64,000 nt of DNA from Vesta saturnalis. Taxonomy: Eukaryota > Arthropoda > Insecta > Coleoptera > Lampyridae. This document shows positions 21,825-32,699 of this stretch, one piece after another (position 1 is the stretch's first letter; each line of letters begins with the position of its first letter). The stretch is from positions 1,850,001-1,914,000 of the forward strand of contig JARFJB010001817.1 in NCBI GenBank assembly GCA_036346205.1, given 5' to 3'. The notes beneath the pieces are model-generated. The model was not told the DNA's origin. It made no database searches and worked only from the letters and a program-made list of their open reading frames with translations. The translations under genes were made by a program, and so were the position numbers.

Positions 21825-24755
21825 TTGGATTATCTGCAAATTTGCACAAAAAGTATGCTTCCAGATTTAATAGATACTTTGTCATACTTGGGGTTCTGTT
21901 CGACTTACAAAGAAACTGAGCGGTTTGAAGCGTCCATTATTAATGATCCCCTTAGTTATGAAATTATCCAGAATTCATTTGTTCAATTTTCATTCGACAA
22001 CGCGGACCATAATACTTGCACAATAGATGGTAACAAAACTTTTCACGCCATGGGTGGAATCAAGGTCGTAACTCCAGCGACGAATGTATCATCTAAAAAT
22101 ACAATCACAAGATTGGAAAAGATTCCATGTTCGAATGAAATCGGAAAGTTTGGTTTCACAGAACCGCGAACCTTCGTCAAGAAAAGTGAATCAGGATTAA
22201 AAAGTACTCTTATACATAACATGTTTAATGATGACTTTATACGACCAAAAATCAGCATGGATGATTTTTGTTGGCTTTTTTCTAAACACCATAATAAAAA
22301 TGCTAAAGGTTACGCAGGCTTCATGGAAGATTTTTTTTCGAAATCAAAATATAATACGTCGAAAATCATTCCATTACCATTCGTAAATAATAAACCTGAC
22401 GATTACGATACAATTTTTACTGTTCTAGTTGAAGCAACACTGGAACATAAAAAAACAAATCCAGAAAATGGAAAGTTTTGCTTTGTCACTTTCGACCAGC
22501 CGCTATACCAAAAAGCTAGATACATTCTGTCATGCGTAGATCCTGCAAATGATCCATATGGTGTGTCGAAAGTAAGAGTTAGGCTTGGTGGTTTTCACAC
22601 CATAATGTCAGTCCTTGGTAGTATAGGATACATCATGGGCGGAAGTGGATTGAAAGAGGCTTTTTCTACAATATACGCAGAAAATTCAGCAGAAAAAGCA
22701 GTGGAAGGGCACGCCTATTCCCGAGCCATGAGAGGACATTTCCTTGTTTTAATTTCTTTGGCTAACATAATCTTTGAATCATTAGAATTAACAGACGTAG
22801 AGAAAGCCATGTTTGATGAGCTTCTCCTAGATTTGGGCAAAGATACTTTTGCAGAAGACATGCAAAAACAAGAGTTTACGGATATTCGAGAAAAGTTTAT
22901 GAAAAAAATCGAAGCGATGCAAAAGCGAGGTCCTACAGCTGAACTTTGGGTGCAATACTTGGACATGCTGGCAATTCTGAAAGATTTTCTGAAAGCAGAG
23001 CGTTCCGGTAATTGGGATTTACATTTGGATTCTATTAAAAGAATGATTCCCTACTTCCATGCAAGTGGTCATAATCATTATGCAAAATCTGCTCACTTAT
23101 ATCTACAAGATATGATGATGTTAGAAGATGAAATTTCTGATAATCAGTACGATTTATTTACAGCTGGAGGTTACTTTACTATTAGACGCTCTGAAAAGTT
23201 TTGGTCTGGGGTTTGGTCGGACATGGCCATTGAACAAGTGCTGATGCGATCAATGAAAACTCAAGGCGGACTTACTCATGGACGTGGTATGGCTGAGGGT
23301 GCAGTTACCAAATTTATCTTAACTATGATAATTTTAATAGATGTTTGCAATGCCATCGAAACTTTCTGTAATGTAAATTATTCCACGTCTGAACAACATG
23401 TAGATTCCAGACAGTCTAGAGTAGCAAAAGATGCTGCTGACGTTGAAAAATTGAATGAATTTTTCAAGACTTACAATCCATTTCCGGAGACATCGAACAT
23501 CATGTCAATTTTTTCGGGAATTATTGGCGATGACTCCATAAATTGTCACAAAGCATATGAAGTAGGAAACAATGCTATCACATCAATAGAAAACCAAAAT
23601 TTTGAGTCTGCTGTCTTTTCTCGAAAGAAAAAAGTTTTACCACTGAAAAGTGTTCAATCATCGATAAAAATCAATGGCGAAACAGTCCCTATTGATCCAT
23701 TGCTGTTGTTTCAACGTTTATGTGTTAACATTAAAGAACCAGATGATATGAAGAAAAACTTGGAGTTTGAGCTGGCTCCATTTCCTGTTTCACTTTTCAC
23801 AGAACACGGCTTTCGGAAAAACGTCAAATCAGAAATATACGATAACTTTTCATGTGTAGATTCTGTACCAACCGAAAATTTTGTTCACGTTATTGATGGC
23901 GGGTTTTTGCTTCATAAAGTGATTTGGCAAAAAAATAATACCGTTCAAGAAATCAGAGAAAAATATTTCGATTATGTACAAAACCATTATGTAGAAAACA
24001 GTTTTATAGTATTCGATGGTTATCCTGACGTTGACATTCACATTCCGACGGCATCTTCAACAAAAACAGTCGAACGTTTAAGGCGAAAAAATAACTCAAG
24101 TGTCCCTAATTTCCAATTTGAATTGCAAAGAAGAGTACCATACGTACGGGAAAAGTTGTTGTCGAATGAACATAACAAGAATGAACTAATAAAAGTGTTA
24201 TTACAAAAATTAAGAGATGAAGGGTACACGTGTAACCAAGCCGAAGAAGATGCTGGCGTTTTAATAATTAAAACAGCGCTAGAAGTTTCAAAAACAGGAA
24301 AAAATGTCATTGTCGTGGGTCAAGATATCGATCTTCTGGTTCTTCTAAATCAACTTGGTTCTAATTATTCAAATTTATATTTTCTGAAGCCAGGTACAGC
24401 TAAAACAAATGATTCTGTTTATTCATCACAAAGTTTCAAGCATCAAGATCTCATCATAGATAATCAGCCTATAGTAGCTTTTCTCCATTCATTTTCTGGT
24501 TGTGACACAACTTCCGCTTTTGCTGGTAGAGGTAAGAAAACATCCTTCAATTCATTAATAAAAACCCCAGGTTTGCAAAAATTGGTTGAACCTTTTTATC
24601 AAGAAAAGGCAGATCCATCTCAAATCGCAAAAAATGGCTGTGAACTCTTTAAATTTATTTATAAATGCAAAGATATTATAGAAAATGGCAAAAAAAAAAT
24701 TAGATCAAATATCTCTGGACGATTACAGATTCCATTTTTACAAATTACTCGCTGA
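21825..24755 (+). CDS. Academ-like transposase, catalytic core plus XPG-like nuclease domain
   Basis: 976-codon open frame, the longest in the window; the listed start is only the first in-frame Met. Family-type blocks in order: FDNADHN at residues 57-63 with two Asp; FHAMGG ~73; FDQPLYQKA ~223 (Asp 224); RLGGFHTIMSVLGSIGYIMG at 253-271; GHAYSRAMRGH ~295; HNHYAKSAHLYLQDM ~415; RRSEKFWSGVWSDMAIEQ ~455. From ~residue 685 comes a nuclease-like section: HVIDGGFLL, VFDGYPD ~727, AEEDAGVLI ~806, VVGQDIDLLVLL ~829 and SGCDTTSAFAGRGKKT ~891, the pattern of XPG/FEN1-type PIN nucleases. Its end is displaced by a frameshift in the A9 run at ~24690, where the next frame takes over. Confidence 0.75.
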   Translation: MDYLQICTKSMLPDLIDTLSYLGFCSTYKETERFEASIINDPLSYEIIQNSFVQFSFDNADHNTCTIDGNKTFHAMGGIKVVTPATNVSSKNTITRLEKIPCSNEIGKFGFTEPRTFVKKSESGLKSTLIHNMFNDDFIRPKISMDDFCWLFSKHHNKNAKGYAGFMEDFFSKSKYNTSKIIPLPFVNNKPDDYDTIFTVLVEATLEHKKTNPENGKFCFVTFDQPLYQKARYILSCVDPANDPYGVSKVRVRLGGFHTIMSVLGSIGYIMGGSGLKEAFSTIYAENSAEKAVEGHAYSRAMRGHFLVLISLANIIFESLELTDVEKAMFDELLLDLGKDTFAEDMQKQEFTDIREKFMKKIEAMQKRGPTAELWVQYLDMLAILKDFLKAERSGNWDLHLDSIKRMIPYFHASGHNHYAKSAHLYLQDMMMLEDEISDNQYDLFTAGGYFTIRRSEKFWSGVWSDMAIEQVLMRSMKTQGGLTHGRGMAEGAVTKFILTMIILIDVCNAIETFCNVNYSTSEQHVDSRQSRVAKDAADVEKLNEFFKTYNPFPETSNIMSIFSGIIGDDSINCHKAYEVGNNAITSIENQNFESAVFSRKKKVLPLKSVQSSIKINGETVPIDPLLLFQRLCVNIKEPDDMKKNLEFELAPFPVSLFTEHGFRKNVKSEIYDNFSCVDSVPTENFVHVIDGGFLLHKVIWQKNNTVQEIREKYFDYVQNHYVENSFIVFDGYPDVDIHIPTASSTKTVERLRRKNNSSVPNFQFELQRRVPYVREKLLSNEHNKNELIKVLLQKLRDEGYTCNQAEEDAGVLIIKTALEVSKTGKNVIVVGQDIDLLVLLNQLGSNYSNLYFLKPGTAKTNDSVYSSQSFKHQDLIIDNQPIVAFLHSFSGCDTTSAFAGRGKKTSFNSLIKTPGLQKLVEPFYQEKADPSQIAKNGCELFKFIYKCKDIIENGKKKIRSNISGRLQIPFLQITR

Positions 24756-25341
24756 CAAGTCTACCTTAAAATTAGAGAAATTGCCACCAACTGTTGCAGC
24801 AGCAACTCAACACGCCTATAGAGTCTACTTTCAACTGCAAACATGGCTCGGTAAGAAGTTAGACGCTACAAAATGGGGCTGGAGAGCAAAGACTGCTAAT
24901 AATACGAAAATACTTGTACCTCACTTTACCGATAAATCAGCTATACCAAATGATCTGCTAAAAAAAATTTCTTGTAACTGTAAAACAGGCTGTGGGGGTA
25001 ACAGATGTGGTTGCCGAAAACATGGTCTTCGATGTACTGATTTATGTACTAATTGCCTTGGGAATTGTTCAAACGTTCAAACTTACTCGGACGATTCCAA
25101 TACATCTGATGATATTTACGCTGAAATCGAGACCCCCCTCAACTTGAACACAGAAGATGAATCATCTGAGGAATTCAGTGGCTTTGAAGATTTACTGAAA
25201 GAAGTAGAAGATGAAGATGCTGACAATTCTGTAAATAATTGCAAAAGTTCTGAAAATCAAATGGAAATTAATTTGGATTCAGATGTAGAAGTCCTTTGCC
25301 AAAAAGAGTTAGAAAATCTTAGTGTAATTTATTTTTATTAA
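24685..25341 (+). CDS. Academ-like transposase, C-terminal CXC-type zinc-finger segment
   Basis: Overlaps the previous frame by 71 bases and continues it after a homopolymer slip. IDQISLDDYR-type text leads into LPPTVAAATQHAYRVYFQLQ and WLGKKLDATKWGWR, then the cysteine cluster CNCKTGCGGNRCGCRKHG (residues ~93-111) and C...C..C.G.C, ten or so Cys resembling the tesmin/CXC fold described for Academ proteins. The tail after residue 130 is acidic and low in hydrophobics. The true protein is probably a fusion with the 21825-24755 frame. Confidence 0.7.
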   Translation: MAKKKLDQISLDDYRFHFYKLLADKSTLKLEKLPPTVAAATQHAYRVYFQLQTWLGKKLDATKWGWRAKTANNTKILVPHFTDKSAIPNDLLKKISCNCKTGCGGNRCGCRKHGLRCTDLCTNCLGNCSNVQTYSDDSNTSDDIYAEIETPLNLNTEDESSEEFSGFEDLLKEVEDEDADNSVNNCKSSENQMEINLDSDVEVLCQKELENLSVIYFY

Positions 25342-25411
25342 GTATTCTTATTATTTTTAAGTTCATTATTTAGTTTACATATAATGAAGAAAAAACATTT
25401 TATATCAGAAC

Positions 25412-25417
25412 AATAAA
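25412..25417 (+). terminator. Polyadenylation signal of the Academ-like gene
   Basis: AATAAA 71 bases after the stop codon at 25341, before the right inverted repeat begins. Confidence 0.5.
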
Positions 25418-25473
25418 AAAAAGTTTTTACAAAAATTTAAAGAGTTTATTGTAATTTTATATAAATAAATAAA

Positions 25474-26283
25474 TAAATTTTACCTGCCATTTTTCCTATA
25501 TTTTACATTACTAAATAAATAAAGTACAGTACAATAAAAATAATAAAAATAAAAACATTACAAACTTAACAATTTTGAATGTTTAAACGATTTATTAAAA
25601 ACAAAATGCTTTTTGAGAAAACTTCAATAGCATGTACTTTTGTATTTTTTTCCGTAGAATTATAATTATAAACAATTATTTAAAAAATCTGACTTTGGTG
25701 ACTCATTTTTTCGGTTTTTCTAATTTTTGAGCTACTTTTGGCAGGGTAACCATATATTTTTATTTTTTACTTTGAAAGTACAACTCATAAGGAAAAAAAT
25801 GAGCCCTCACAAGATATTAAAAAATCATTTTTACTCACACAAAATTTTTTTGAAAAAAACATGTTTTTTTTGGTTTTTTTCAAATATTTCAAAAACCGGT
25901 GAATTTTTTTTTTAAAAAAAAATTGGAATTATTACTATCATAAAACAGAACATTTTAACATGTTTTATAAAAATCCGACAATTTTTGCGAAAATGAAAAA
26001 TCAAAAACTGAAAAAATTGTTTTTTACATTTTTCTCGAAAATTTTGAGGTTATGTGAAAAAAGTATATATACATAAAATGTAGATTTTTATAAGGCCTAC
26101 AACTTTTGTAGAAAACAATTTTTCCTTAAATCAACCCTTTCTCAAACATTGAGAAATAAAATTTTCAACCCCTTTTCATCCCCCTGAAACTACCCTGGAC
26201 CTTTTTTGCTGACCGATTGGACTGTTTTGCATTCCTAACATCCCCGCAAACTGTTTTCAGTCATAATATCTTAGATTAAAATT
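25474..26283. repeat. Right long TIR of the Academ-like element
   Basis: Reverse complement of 18019-18917 with small indels. It begins ~130 bases after the stop of the last transposase frame and its polyadenylation signal. Confidence 0.85.
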
Positions 26284-26309
26284 AGAAAACACCAAAAGTG
26301 TATTATTCT

Positions 26310-27029
26310 TGATCTATTTCTTAAGATGGGTTATAATTACGAGATCATAGATGTATGACAAATATGAGCAAAACAGTAGTCTAGTACGGAACATAGCAAA
26401 GAACTTTAATTTTTGAATTGATCTTTCAACATGAATTCTAGCTCGTGTAATGCTTCAGCTTATTGTTAAGAAAACTGTTTCTTATTTTTGGCTAAAAAAG
26501 GTGGTCTTATTCATTGAATGAAATGTTGCTTGGAGTCATCCTCTGTTAAGTCCTTTATCTACCATTTACTCCCGGAATTAGCTGATCAATTATACGTTAA
26601 CGTATGTTAAAAGTACTTTTAGCAGAAACTCTACCCCCGTATGCTTTACTAAGATATGAAGCATACCTGGTGGAAAAACCAAAGTAATACTTTCACAGTG
26701 TTGTCTTTCATGTAACGAGTATGTCCGAATTTTACATTTAAGACACTTCCTTTTTGCACAGTTATTTCTGTATAAATTCATGTTAACCTATATTTTTGTG
26801 TTTATCAAAAATTTTGATGAACTGTCAACTGTTCACTTAATGTATTTGTAATACTATTGAACAGTGTCATATTCGAATTTTCACTACAAAATTTAATTTG
26901 GTACTCATTGTTTATAATATCTGCAATGCTGAACTCACGCTGATCTAAATACGTGTTTACTTTAGCAGAAGAATCCTTATACATAACATTCACAGAACTA
27001 TCACAAGGCATTTCATTAATTGATTTCAT
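26310..27029 (-). pseudogene. DDE_Tnp_4 (PIF/Harbinger-like) transposase remnant
   Basis: Minus-strand pieces in the order expected of DDE_Tnp_4 transposases. FSIADIINNEYQIKFCSENS lies upstream (26805-27029). Then TYSLHERQHCESITLVFPPG and an AKS-like segment (26590-26781) replace the usual TYS.YK..NT.K.L+.I.P.G block, followed by MVDKGL near 26560. PPFLAKNKKQFS and ARIHVERSIQKLKFF (26397-26450) are the signature near the C-terminus. Several frame changes and stops. It abuts the right end of the Academ-like element by about 30 bases. Confidence 0.75.
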
Positions 27030-27265
27030 TTCATTTTCTTTACTTTATGTATTTGCTAACATAATGCACCGCTCTTTCAGTAAGTTTTTGCCGGCGAGAA
27101 TGACATTAGCTTCCTGATTAACTTTAGATTGATGGCGTATTTATGGTAAATTCCTGCTAGGACAGACAGTGTTCTTTAAACTTTTACGTTTATGTGCACA
27201 GTCTCAAAATAAAACAATTCAGTATTACCAATTTCAAAACATCCCTTTTAATTTATTTAAATACA

Positions 27266-28499
27266 CAGTAGGGCAATTAAATTCATCTCAGCAACTAGAA
27301 GCGACATCTATTGAAATTGTAATGATTTTGAAGCTTGGGCTCTTGTGAACGTAACCTAAAAGTTTTATTGAAATCGGTTGTCATATGTCAGTCTAATGAC
27401 ATTTCGTTCGTCAGTCCAATTTAAAACCCGTCGAAAAACAATCATGGAACAACACGCTATTATTTCACGCAAAACTTGGCACAACAGCCACAGAAACGTT
27501 CAAAATGATGCAAAAAGTTTATGGGAGTGAATGTTTATCAAGGTCAAAGGCTTTTGAGTGGCACAAACGATTTTGGGAGGCAGACAATCGCTGGAGGACG
27601 ACGAACGAGTGGGAAGGCCAACCTCAATTAGAAAGCAGAGTTCATTCAAAAGTGCAAGAATTCGTATTTAACGATCGCGATGCAACACAGAATGATGGAA
27701 TAGGCATTAAACATCAACAAAAAAACAATTCGTCAAATTCTGAAGGAGGATTTGGGCAAAACAAAGATCTGTGCTAAATTTGTTCCACACACACACTAGC
27801 CGAATAGCAAATAAATAAAAGTGCAACATTCCAGAAAGATCGCATGAGAAACAAATAACAGTCCACCTTCCTAATTAATCAATTGTCACTGGCGACGAGA
27901 TATGGTATTTTCAGTATGACCTGAAAACAATTCGTCAAAGTCCCGAATGGAAGTCGAAATCATCACCTCAAGCCAAAAAAACACGAAAAGTTCCATCAAA
28001 AATCAAGACATTGTTTTCTTCGATAGCAAGGGCACCATCCACGGCGAGTTCGCGCCAGTTGGGCAAACAGTTACTGCTGCTTTCTGTTTGGAAGTTGGCA
28101 GATTCGTCGAATTCGACCAGAATATCGTGATCCTGACGGCTGGTGTCTGTTACACGATAATGCACCGAGTAACACATCGTTGATTGTTGGTCAATTTTGG
28201 GCACGAGATCAAGTCTTATTCACCTGATTTAGCACCATGTGACTTCGTACTATTCCCAAAAATGAAAGTAAAGTTGAAAGGACGCTTTTTTTTATGACAG
28301 TGAGACCTCTACGCGCACCTTGGTGTCTCCAAGGTGTACCGAAAAATGAGTTCGAGAAGACATTTGAATCATTATTGAGTGTCTGTAGAAAGTGCTTTGA
28401 ATCAGGAGGAGAATACATTGAATAAAGAAAAAGATATTTGAAAAAAATTGCTTCGTTTCATTTTTATAGTTTCAGTCCCAAAATTTAATTGCCGTACTG
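27266..28499 (+). mobile_element. mariner element (DD34D type), decayed
   Basis: About 1.23 kb with inverted tips CAGTAGGGCAATTAAATT (27266-27283) and its near-complement ending at 28499 (one mismatch). TA follows on the right (28500-28501) and a TA lies two bases beyond on the left. Size and ends are typical of the irritans/mauritiana type. Confidence 0.85.
27443..28426 (+). pseudogene. mariner transposase, frameshifted
   Basis: Starts near 27443 (ATGGAACAAC) with the mariner N-terminal HTH: KLGTTATETFKMMQKVYG, SRSKAFEWHKRF and DDERVGRP-like text. Later come TGDEIWYFQYD (first Asp, ~27893), WKSKSSPQAKK, FFDSKGTIHGEFAPVGQTVT (~28015), HDNAP-like text (~28155), IVGQFWARDQV, and APCDFVLFPKMKVKLKGRF (third Asp, ~28240). 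At least five frame changes and internal stops. Not functional. Confidence 0.85.
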
Positions 28500-28714
28500 T
28501 ATAATAGATTACCTGCCAGGATTACTCCAACTCACCTAGTAAAATAAATTGCGTACGAAATATTTTATTTTATTTCACACGTATGGTAGACAAAAACCAT
28601 CATTCTACAATTGTTTCATCTTATTATCACGAATTGTCGGCATGATTAAATTGGCAACTTTATTTAGATTTCCTTCAAAACAATCTGCAAGATTAGATGC
28701 TAAATATTAGCTAC

Positions 28715-28990
28715 AGAATCTGGTAAATATGTGGTTTGTGCACGATGGAGCGTTATTGTGCGGGAACATCTAAATAATGTTCATCCATATCGTTGGATCG
28801 GCAGAGGAGGACCTACAGCTTTCACACCCCTCTCTCCGGTCTTAAATCCATTGGATTTTTATGCCTGGTGAAATCTGAAAAACTTGGTTTATTCCACTCC
28901 CGTTCATACCAAACTGCTATTTAGAATCATGTATTACTGCCATCAAATACGAAGCAATGATGGAATTTTGTCTACCGGTTAAATGATCTA
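28715..28990 (+). pseudogene. DD41D-type Tc1/mariner transposase fragment
   Basis: Only the catalytic second half survives: WFVHDGA, then VREHLNNVHPYRWIGRGGPT, SPVLNPLDFYAW and NLKNLVYSTPVHT. Asp in NPLDFY keeps the third catalytic position. The stretch resembles 1448-1620 of the first element. A TGA replaces the residue after the FYAW block. No ends were seen. Confidence 0.7.
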
Positions 28991-29049
28991 TTTCCTAGCT
29001 AAGGTGAAGCTTTAGATCTCAGTTAAAATGAGGATTTCGCATGGAAATA

Positions 29050-30105
29050 TATAATGAAAAACTTTTGAAAGCTACCACAGTTGCGAAGCTTCCCTTTACC
29101 ATTTTGCCAAAGAACCTATAAATGTAAATCAAGGTTGTGCGGATATAGCCGCTGATTTGGACGGAACGTGGCAAAAGCTCCCTAAATGGTGTTATTACAG
29201 TAACATCATTTGACAACGGAAAAGTCGCCAAATTTGAGTGCCTATCAAAATACTATAATATCTGTGAGACAAAACCATGTAAACAAGACCCTGTAAAACT
29301 TGAGCAACATAAGCAAACAAATTAATGTTCAGAAAACTACGCGAGTACTAGTGGTGGCTTAGCGGTAGAAAGCGCAAGAGCTCTCTGCCATAGACCTGTA
29401 AAATATGTAAAATACCTTGGAGATGGCGACTCTAAAGGCTATGCTTCTGTTTTTAGAGAGTAAATCCTATGGTGACAGTGCACAAATAAGAAAACTTGAA
29501 TGGGTCGGTCACATCAAAAAACTCCTTGGAACTAGATTAAGAGGACTAAAGAAAGACATTAAAGGTGTAAAATTAAAAGGTGGCATAGGATTAGGAGGTC
29601 CACTGACCGACGAAGAAATTGATGAACTTCAGTGTCATTATGGTTAAGCGATATAACCTTACAAATGTCGATAATATGAGAAAAACAATATGGTCTATGT
29701 TTTGCGATGAAAAGCCACAACACGAGCTGTGTCCTGGAAATGAGTCATGGTGCAAGTATAATAAAGCAAAGAAAACAAAACAAAATACAAACATAAGAAT
29801 TGTCTACCAGAGGGGGTTATAAAACCTGTTCATAAAGACTTATCAGATCCGAAATTGCTGTTTGCACGGCAAAACACAAAACTCAGATGAAATGTTCAAC
29901 AATGTGATATGGCGTAAGATTCCTAAAACTACTTTTGTAGGCCTTAAAACTCTTCAAAATAATAACTGACTCAGTAATTTGCTTCAATGAAGGAGCCACT
30001 GGTAAAGCTAATGTTTTTGACAGATTGGGAATACCTGGGAAGTTTATGATGGAAGGGCGAATCGATGAAAATGGAATAAAAAAGAGAAATACAGAAGTGC
30101 AATAG
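29050..30105 (+). pseudogene. Mutator-like transposase remnant (insect MULE type)
   Basis: Dispersed frames follow the layout of the arthropod Mutator-like transposase domain. LDGTWQK near 29154 (first Asp) is followed by TSGG and KYVKYLGDGDSKGYASV (~29402, second Asp-type block). HIKKLLGTRLRGLKKDIKG is at ~29505, GIGLGGPLTDEEIDELQCHY at ~29585, DEKPQHELCPGNESWCKYNK at ~29707, and SDPKLL.../LHGKTQNSDEMFNNVIW at ~29870 with the Glu-type block NVIW. ICFNEGATGKANV lies at ~29975. Stops and frameshifts in between; no TIR was identified. Confidence 0.75.
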
Positions 30106-31294
30106 AAAAATAAGACGAAAAGAAGATAGTGATTAGTGCGTATGTTTCGGGAGGTTTTTAGTGTGTTTTATAGTTCTGCCTTTAAACGGATTTTCCGGAA
30201 AGTTATTTTTTCAGTGTTTAGTTATACCATTTTCTCCTAAACTACTAGGTCAAGGGACTTCAAATTTTAAACTATGTTCTCCTTGCTTGGTGAGTAAAAT
30301 GATGCAGCTTTATGCAGTTACAAAAAATAAATTTTTTTTAACAGTTAAACTTAACTGCATGAATTCATTCAACAACGTGTATATAACTACGTCAAATTTA
30401 ATCATTATACGTTTAATAGGTTATCAGAAAAGTGTACCTCAACGATGAAAGCTTTTCCTATTTAAAAAGCACTGAAGGTCACGCCGCGACATGCCAATCT
30501 CCAGATTAATAAAATACACAAAATGGGGTTTGTACGATAAGGAGTTAACAAATACTTCCCCACAATATTATATTATGTTCAATCATCAGACCTGTACAGT
30601 GCTGGAGGCAAATCAAGAGTGTATACAGGGTGTCTAAGATCTACCCCGTTCTATGGGTAACTCTGTTATACTAAAAGCTAGAGAATCGGTTAAATTAGCA
30701 AAGTTGGGCAGAGTTAAAGGACGAATCTAATGCGGGCGAGAAAATGTAACATTTTTATCAGCCTACTGAGATATTCAAAAAATACTGAAAATGGTCCATA
30801 TCTTCAATCCCTCGTTATTCATCTAATATTTAAAATAAAAAAAGTTTCAAAAACGGATTTCGTAGATACTAAGCTAAATCTGATAAACTAGTAGACATTT
30901 TTTGCGTTAATATGTTTTGAGCTACGACCCAAACTTACTTTTTATTAAATAGTAATCATAGGTGGCCATGGTCTCACTCAATTAACTATTTTTTTCTGAT
31001 TTCAAAAAGGTATGGTTTGTCATATTTTTATAGCTCTCTTTATCTCACGATTTATAAAAATTTATAAAAAAAGTTTATGTACATACACCGGCAAATTTAA
31101 AGGAACAGATTGTAAATTTAGTTTATTTTTTAATTTTATTGTTTTATAGCCTATATCTAGATAGCTTTCAATGCTCCACTAAACAATTCAAGTTTTTAAT
31201 TCAAACGTGTGTGTTGTGTTTTACATTTGAAAGACTCATTATCTACAGATAACAATTAAGTTGTTAAGTATTAATCAGTTTAATTTGCTCGGGT
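30106..31294. other. Unassigned interval
   Basis: No coding resemblance. TACAGGGTGTCTAAGATCTA at ~30623 looks like the left tip of a mariner-type element and could belong to the transposase wreck that follows, but the matching right tip was not found. Confidence 0.4.
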
Positions 31295-31351
31295 TTGTTG
31301 GAATTTGTTTTTTTTGATTTGTTGTCGTCAGTTTGTTTGTATTGTAAACAC

Positions 31352-32668
31352 CAGATAATAATGGGTGACTTAGTGCCGACTGATATTGCTAGGGCTGTAG
31401 TAATGATGGAACATGGTCGAAGGTTTGGTAAATCACAATCAACCATCCATCGTAATTTAAGTCATTGGAGACAAGCCGGGGAGTATGTGAGAAGAAGAGG
31501 ACAGGGCAGAAAATGCTCCACCACGGCTGCAGATGATCGTTTTATAACGTTGCAAAGTAGCATGTGCTATAAAACGGAAACAAAAGTTATACTACCGATT
31601 ATTCTAAGATTAAGTGCCAAAAGTAGTTACTATTTTGATTTCTCGTTACTTGTGAATAGCAATACTTATTTTTCTAGTTTTGTAATAATATAGCTTATTC
31701 TTAATGCTGAAAGAAATAATATGTTATTTTGCTATTACGTGTCGAACAGAAATGATAATGCTGCGTCTGAATTATACCTTCGAACGTACATGGAAAGGAA
31801 ACAACCGGATGTAAGATAATTTTCTAAACTGGAACCAAATTTGGCGCTTTTACTAAACCTAAAAATGTGCAAATAAAATCAATGTGGAAACAGAAGAACG
31901 TGTTTTAGCATATGTTGAATTTAAACCAACTACATCTCTTCGTGAAATTGCATATGAGTGCAACACTTCTAAAAATGAAGCTCATATTATATTGAATCAA
32001 AATAATTTTAAACCATACCATCCGCATGTGTGAAATTTTGTATCCTACGTATTACCAGAAGAGATTACATTTTGTTAGATGGTTTATTAATGAAAATTTA
32101 GCTGACGCTAATTTCTCGAAGACTATTCTATTTACGGATGAGACAAAATTTTCTAACAACGGTATTTTTAATAGAAGGAGCAACATTCAGTGGGTGCAAG
32201 AAAATCCTCATATTACTATTCAGAGAAGGGATCAACATGCTTTTTCTGTTAATGCTTCGTGCGGAACAGAATCTAAATTCTAGATCTTTTTACTAAACGA
32301 ATTAGAAGAAATCTTGGATGACCTTCCATTGAATTTCATTCAAAATCTGAGTTACTTTCAACACGACGGTGCACCAGTGCACAACGCACTAACTGTGTCC
32401 AACTATTTCAAGAACGTTTTAATAACTGGATAGGGAATCGGGGTCTATTACTTGGCCCCACGGTCTCCGACTTAAGTGCTCTGGACTTTTTCTTATGGGG
32501 AGCACTTAAGGACAAAGTGTACAAAGAAAAACCTTCCGATTTGGAAGTGTTAAAAAACAAAATAAAAGTTACTATCCCCAGAACCTTATTAAAAGTGCAA
32601 AGGAGATGTTAAGACGTTGTAAGATATCTGTACAAAACAATGGTGAACATTTTGAGGCCCTTTTATGA
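31352..32668 (+). pseudogene. Tc1/mariner-like transposase, DD41D relative
   Basis: Begins at the ATG at 31361 (MGDLVPTDIARAVVMMEHG), an HTH followed by the basic linker RRRGQGRKCST. The second HTH is at ~31890 (ERVLAYVEFKPTTSLREIAYE). The core carries ILFTDETKFSNNGIFNRR (first Asp, ~32136), QHDGAPVHNALTV (second Asp, ~32360) and SALDFFLWGALKDKVY (third Asp, ~32477). All three catalytic Asp are present, but a TAG at ~32281 and several frameshifts break the frame. A ~220-base AT-rich stretch (31580-31830) separates the first HTH from the rest and could be an intron or insertion. Confidence 0.8.
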
Positions 32669-32699
32669 CTTTTGGATTTAAATTATTTTGTTACTGTTA

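Larger units (their letters stand above)
18019..26283 (+). mobile_element. Academ-like DNA transposon with ~0.8-0.9 kb inverted repeats
   Basis: An 8.3-kb unit. Its terminal inverted repeats (18019-18917 and 25474-26283) pair over almost their whole length, and AATTTTAATCTAAGATATTA forms the outermost shared sequence. The interior encodes a very long transposase with DNAD..., RLGGFH, GHAYSRA, an XPG/FEN1-like nuclease block and a Cys-rich CXC-like finger. From memory of the superfamily this combination fits Academ (AcademX type). An obvious 3-4 bp target-site duplication was not found at the ends. The TIRs are unusually long compared with typical Academ elements. Confidence 0.7.

Noticed and set aside
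21825..21860. Taking 21825 as the true start of the Academ-like protein
   Set aside because: Family-like sequence continues upstream in another frame to 20741; 21825 is only the first Met after a frame break.
29345..29400. TGGCTTAGCGGTAGAAAGC, superficially like a tRNA D-arm
   Set aside because: No T-arm or acceptor pairing; it is coding sequence of the Mutator-like remnant (TSGG block).
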